Below, piece by piece: positions 62,848-64,000 of a stretch of 64,000 nucleotides of DNA. Origin of the DNA: Deltaproteobacteria bacterium (lineage in GTDB: Bacteria; Myxococcota_A; Polyangia; GCA-2747355; JADLHG01); the NCBI GenBank assembly GCA_020848905.1, contig JADLHG010000042.1, positions 124,001 to 188,000 of the forward strand, in the 5' to 3' direction. Below the pieces are notes generated by a model, which saw only the letters and a program-made list of their open reading frames with translations, did not search any database and was not told the DNA's origin. Every line of letters starts with the position of its first letter. Position 1 is the stretch's first letter. The position numbers and the translations under genes are program-made.

Positions 62848-63468
62848 ATGAAACGCGTCGCCGCGGTGTCGCTGATCCTCTGCATCTGCGTCGCGCTGAT
62901 GCTGAAGTTCTGGGTCGTCGAGCTCCCGCAGGTGACCGGCCAGGACATGGCTCCCACGATCATGCGCGGAGACCGACTGTGGGTGTATCGGCTGGACCGG
63001 AAGCCCGTGCGAGGGGCGCTGGTGCTTCTCGAGCACCCCTCTGGGCCGCAGCTTCTCATCCGGCGGGTGGTCGGACTGCCCGGAGAATCCGTCGCCGTGA
63101 CCCGCGAGACACCGGTGGTGGGAGGCACGCCCGCCCAGCGCGCGGTGGTGGGCGACCTCGAGCTCCAGGACGAAGGGGCCGGACAAGCCGTCCACGTGAA
63201 GCTGCGACGCGTAAGGGAGACGGTCGGTGACACCACCTACGAAGTAGCCAAGGATCCGCGACGCCGCTCCGTGGACGTGAAGGCCGTGACCTTGCGCGGA
63301 AGCTACTTCGTCCTGGCAGACAATCGGAATCACGGGACCGACAGTCGAACCTTCGGCCCAGTGCCCGAGGCCAAGATCCTAGGGATCGTCACCCGCCGGG
63401 TGAGCGCAGGCGCTCCGAGCGCCCCCGGAGAGGCCCCGAGGGCCGGCTGCGCCCCTCTGTCCCCGTGA
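62848..63468 (+). CDS. Signal-peptidase-I homologue lacking the catalytic Ser and Lys
   Basis: 206 aa from ATG 62848 (upstream in-frame ATG less likely). One N-terminal transmembrane helix, then the SPase I fold. Box B, normally G-x-S-M-x-P-T, reads GQDMAPTIMRGD: the nucleophile Ser is Asp33. Box D, normally I-K-R-x-x-G-x-P-G, reads LIRRVVGLPGE: the general-base Lys is Arg72. Box E YFVLADNRNHGTDSR is preserved. The fold is kept but the Ser-Lys dyad is gone, so it should not cleave signal peptides by the known mechanism. Confidence 0.85.
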   Translation: MKRVAAVSLILCICVALMLKFWVVELPQVTGQDMAPTIMRGDRLWVYRLDRKPVRGALVLLEHPSGPQLLIRRVVGLPGESVAVTRETPVVGGTPAQRAVVGDLELQDEGAGQAVHVKLRRVRETVGDTTYEVAKDPRRRSVDVKAVTLRGSYFVLADNRNHGTDSRTFGPVPEAKILGIVTRRVSAGAPSAPGEAPRAGCAPLSP

Positions 63469-63485
63469 GTCGACGGTCCTCGCCC

Positions 63486-63842
63486 TCAGGTCGCGCGACG
63501 AAGGTACTCTTCGAGGGGAGCGCGGGAATCGGGGGGGAGATCCAGAAACCGCACGCCTGCCCCGCGGCTGCCGCGCCATACCAGGAGCCCCTCCACGAGG
63601 CACATGCGCACCCGACGCGGGTCGAGCAGCGGGACCGGGACGAAGAGCTTGAGGCTCCCACAGGTCGGGACCGGGTGGTCCCCCCGCAGGCGTAAGCCCC
63701 CCGCGCTGATTTCCTCGACGACGTCGTTATGGACGCGGCCACCGTGCAGGTACTGAATCGGACGTCCCAACGAGACGCGTCGCGTGCGACGGCGTTCAGC
63801 CTCGCGAGCGGGCACGGAGGGGAGGTTCTCTGCGACAGACAT
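63486..63842 (-). CDS. PilZ-domain protein
   Basis: 118 aa from ATG 63842; an in-frame TTG at 63950 lies over the promoter. PilZ c-di-GMP motifs: RRRTRRVSL (RxxxR) and EEISAGGLRL (a D/N-x-S-x-x-G variant with Glu). A single-domain PilZ adaptor, likely c-di-GMP-responsive and linked to motility or polysaccharide. Binding is not certain because the second motif is altered. Confidence 0.82.
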   Translation of the reverse strand: MSVAENLPSVPAREAERRRTRRVSLGRPIQYLHGGRVHNDVVEEISAGGLRLRGDHPVPTCGSLKLFVPVPLLDPRRVRMCLVEGLLVWRGSRGAGVRFLDLPPDSRAPLEEYLRRAT

Positions 63843-63914
63843 GGGGCAGCGCTCCAAAGATTGCAGACGCCCCACGGGCTCGGTCAGCATGGAGCTGCAG
63901 TGCGTCAGCGAGCG

Positions 63915-63943
63915 CCTATACCCGACCTCGAACCTATTGTCCA
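63915..63943 (-). promoter_or_regulatory. Candidate sigma-70 promoter of the PilZ gene
   Basis: Minus-strand TGGACA (63943-63938), 17-bp spacer, TATAGG (63920-63915), about 75 bp upstream of ATG 63842. Confidence 0.5.
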
Positions 63944-64000
63944 CCTGCAATGATTCCGCGCCACGTCGCGCGTGGTTGACAGGGTCCCGTCGCGTGCGGT

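Overview
The window is about 64 kb of very GC-rich, gene-dense bacterial chromosome. Several features point to a Myxococcota/deltaproteobacterial-type organism. These are FHA and PP2C phospho-signalling genes, an FHA-CpaF ATPase, a subtilase with a MYXO-CTERM-like tail, many lipoproteins including one with Cys-rich repeats, a eukaryotic-type acyl-CoA-binding protein, a sigma-54 activator, and a large fab/rib housekeeping operon. I found no rRNA, tRNA, insertion sequence, prophage or CRISPR. Taxonomy is inferred from gene content only.

Left part (1-24 kb). A partial PDZ/multi-TM/GAF histidine kinase runs off the left edge, divergent from a long Omp85 (BamA/TamA-type) protein. A secreted orphan follows, behind a near-consensus sigma-54 promoter. 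A leftward unit carries a 74-aa protein, ygfZ, an NtrC-type regulator and an acyl-CoA-binding protein. Next come a radical SAM protein, a TolC-like protein, an MlaC-like protein, a lipoprotein with two retropepsin-like lobes, a glycoside hydrolase, and pilT divergent from a redox group (DsbD-like, glutaredoxin lipoprotein, small beta-barrel candidate).

Middle (21-41 kb). A leftward run contains a zinc-ribbon/double-FHA protein, a membrane PP2C phosphatase, an FHA-trypsin membrane protease, a ketoacyl-synthase homologue with every catalytic residue replaced, and an Ntn-hydrolase acyltransferase. Beyond it lie a lipoprotein coupled to a zinc-dependent phospholipase-C-like protein, FHA-CpaF, a GH113-like hydrolase, the subtilase, an intact FabF paralogue, an alpha/beta hydrolase and a Xer recombinase. 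A rightward group holds a site-2 protease (behind a strong sigma-70 promoter), scpA, scpB and an rRNA pseudouridine synthase.

Right part (44-64 kb). A 15-gene leftward array, yceD-rpmF-plsX-fabH-fabD-fabG-acpP-fabF-rpiB-nrdR-ribD-ribE-ribBX-ribH-nusB, starts at a near-perfect sigma-70 promoter. It links fatty-acid initiation, phospholipid precursor supply and flavin synthesis. A second leftward unit, alr-mlaE-mlaF-mlaD, couples D-alanine supply and outer-membrane lipid transport; its probable MlaC partner is about 45 kb away. The window ends with a Crp/Fnr regulator, a Cys-rich lipoprotein, a signal-peptidase-I homologue lacking both catalytic residues, and a PilZ protein.

The points I would look at first are the two dismantled enzymes (KS-like 23116-24339; signal-peptidase-like 62848-63468), the FHA/PP2C/protease module, the sigma-54-driven orphan, and the repeated placement of -10-like hexamers 6-10 nt upstream of start codons that lack Shine-Dalgarno sequences (probable leaderless mRNAs).
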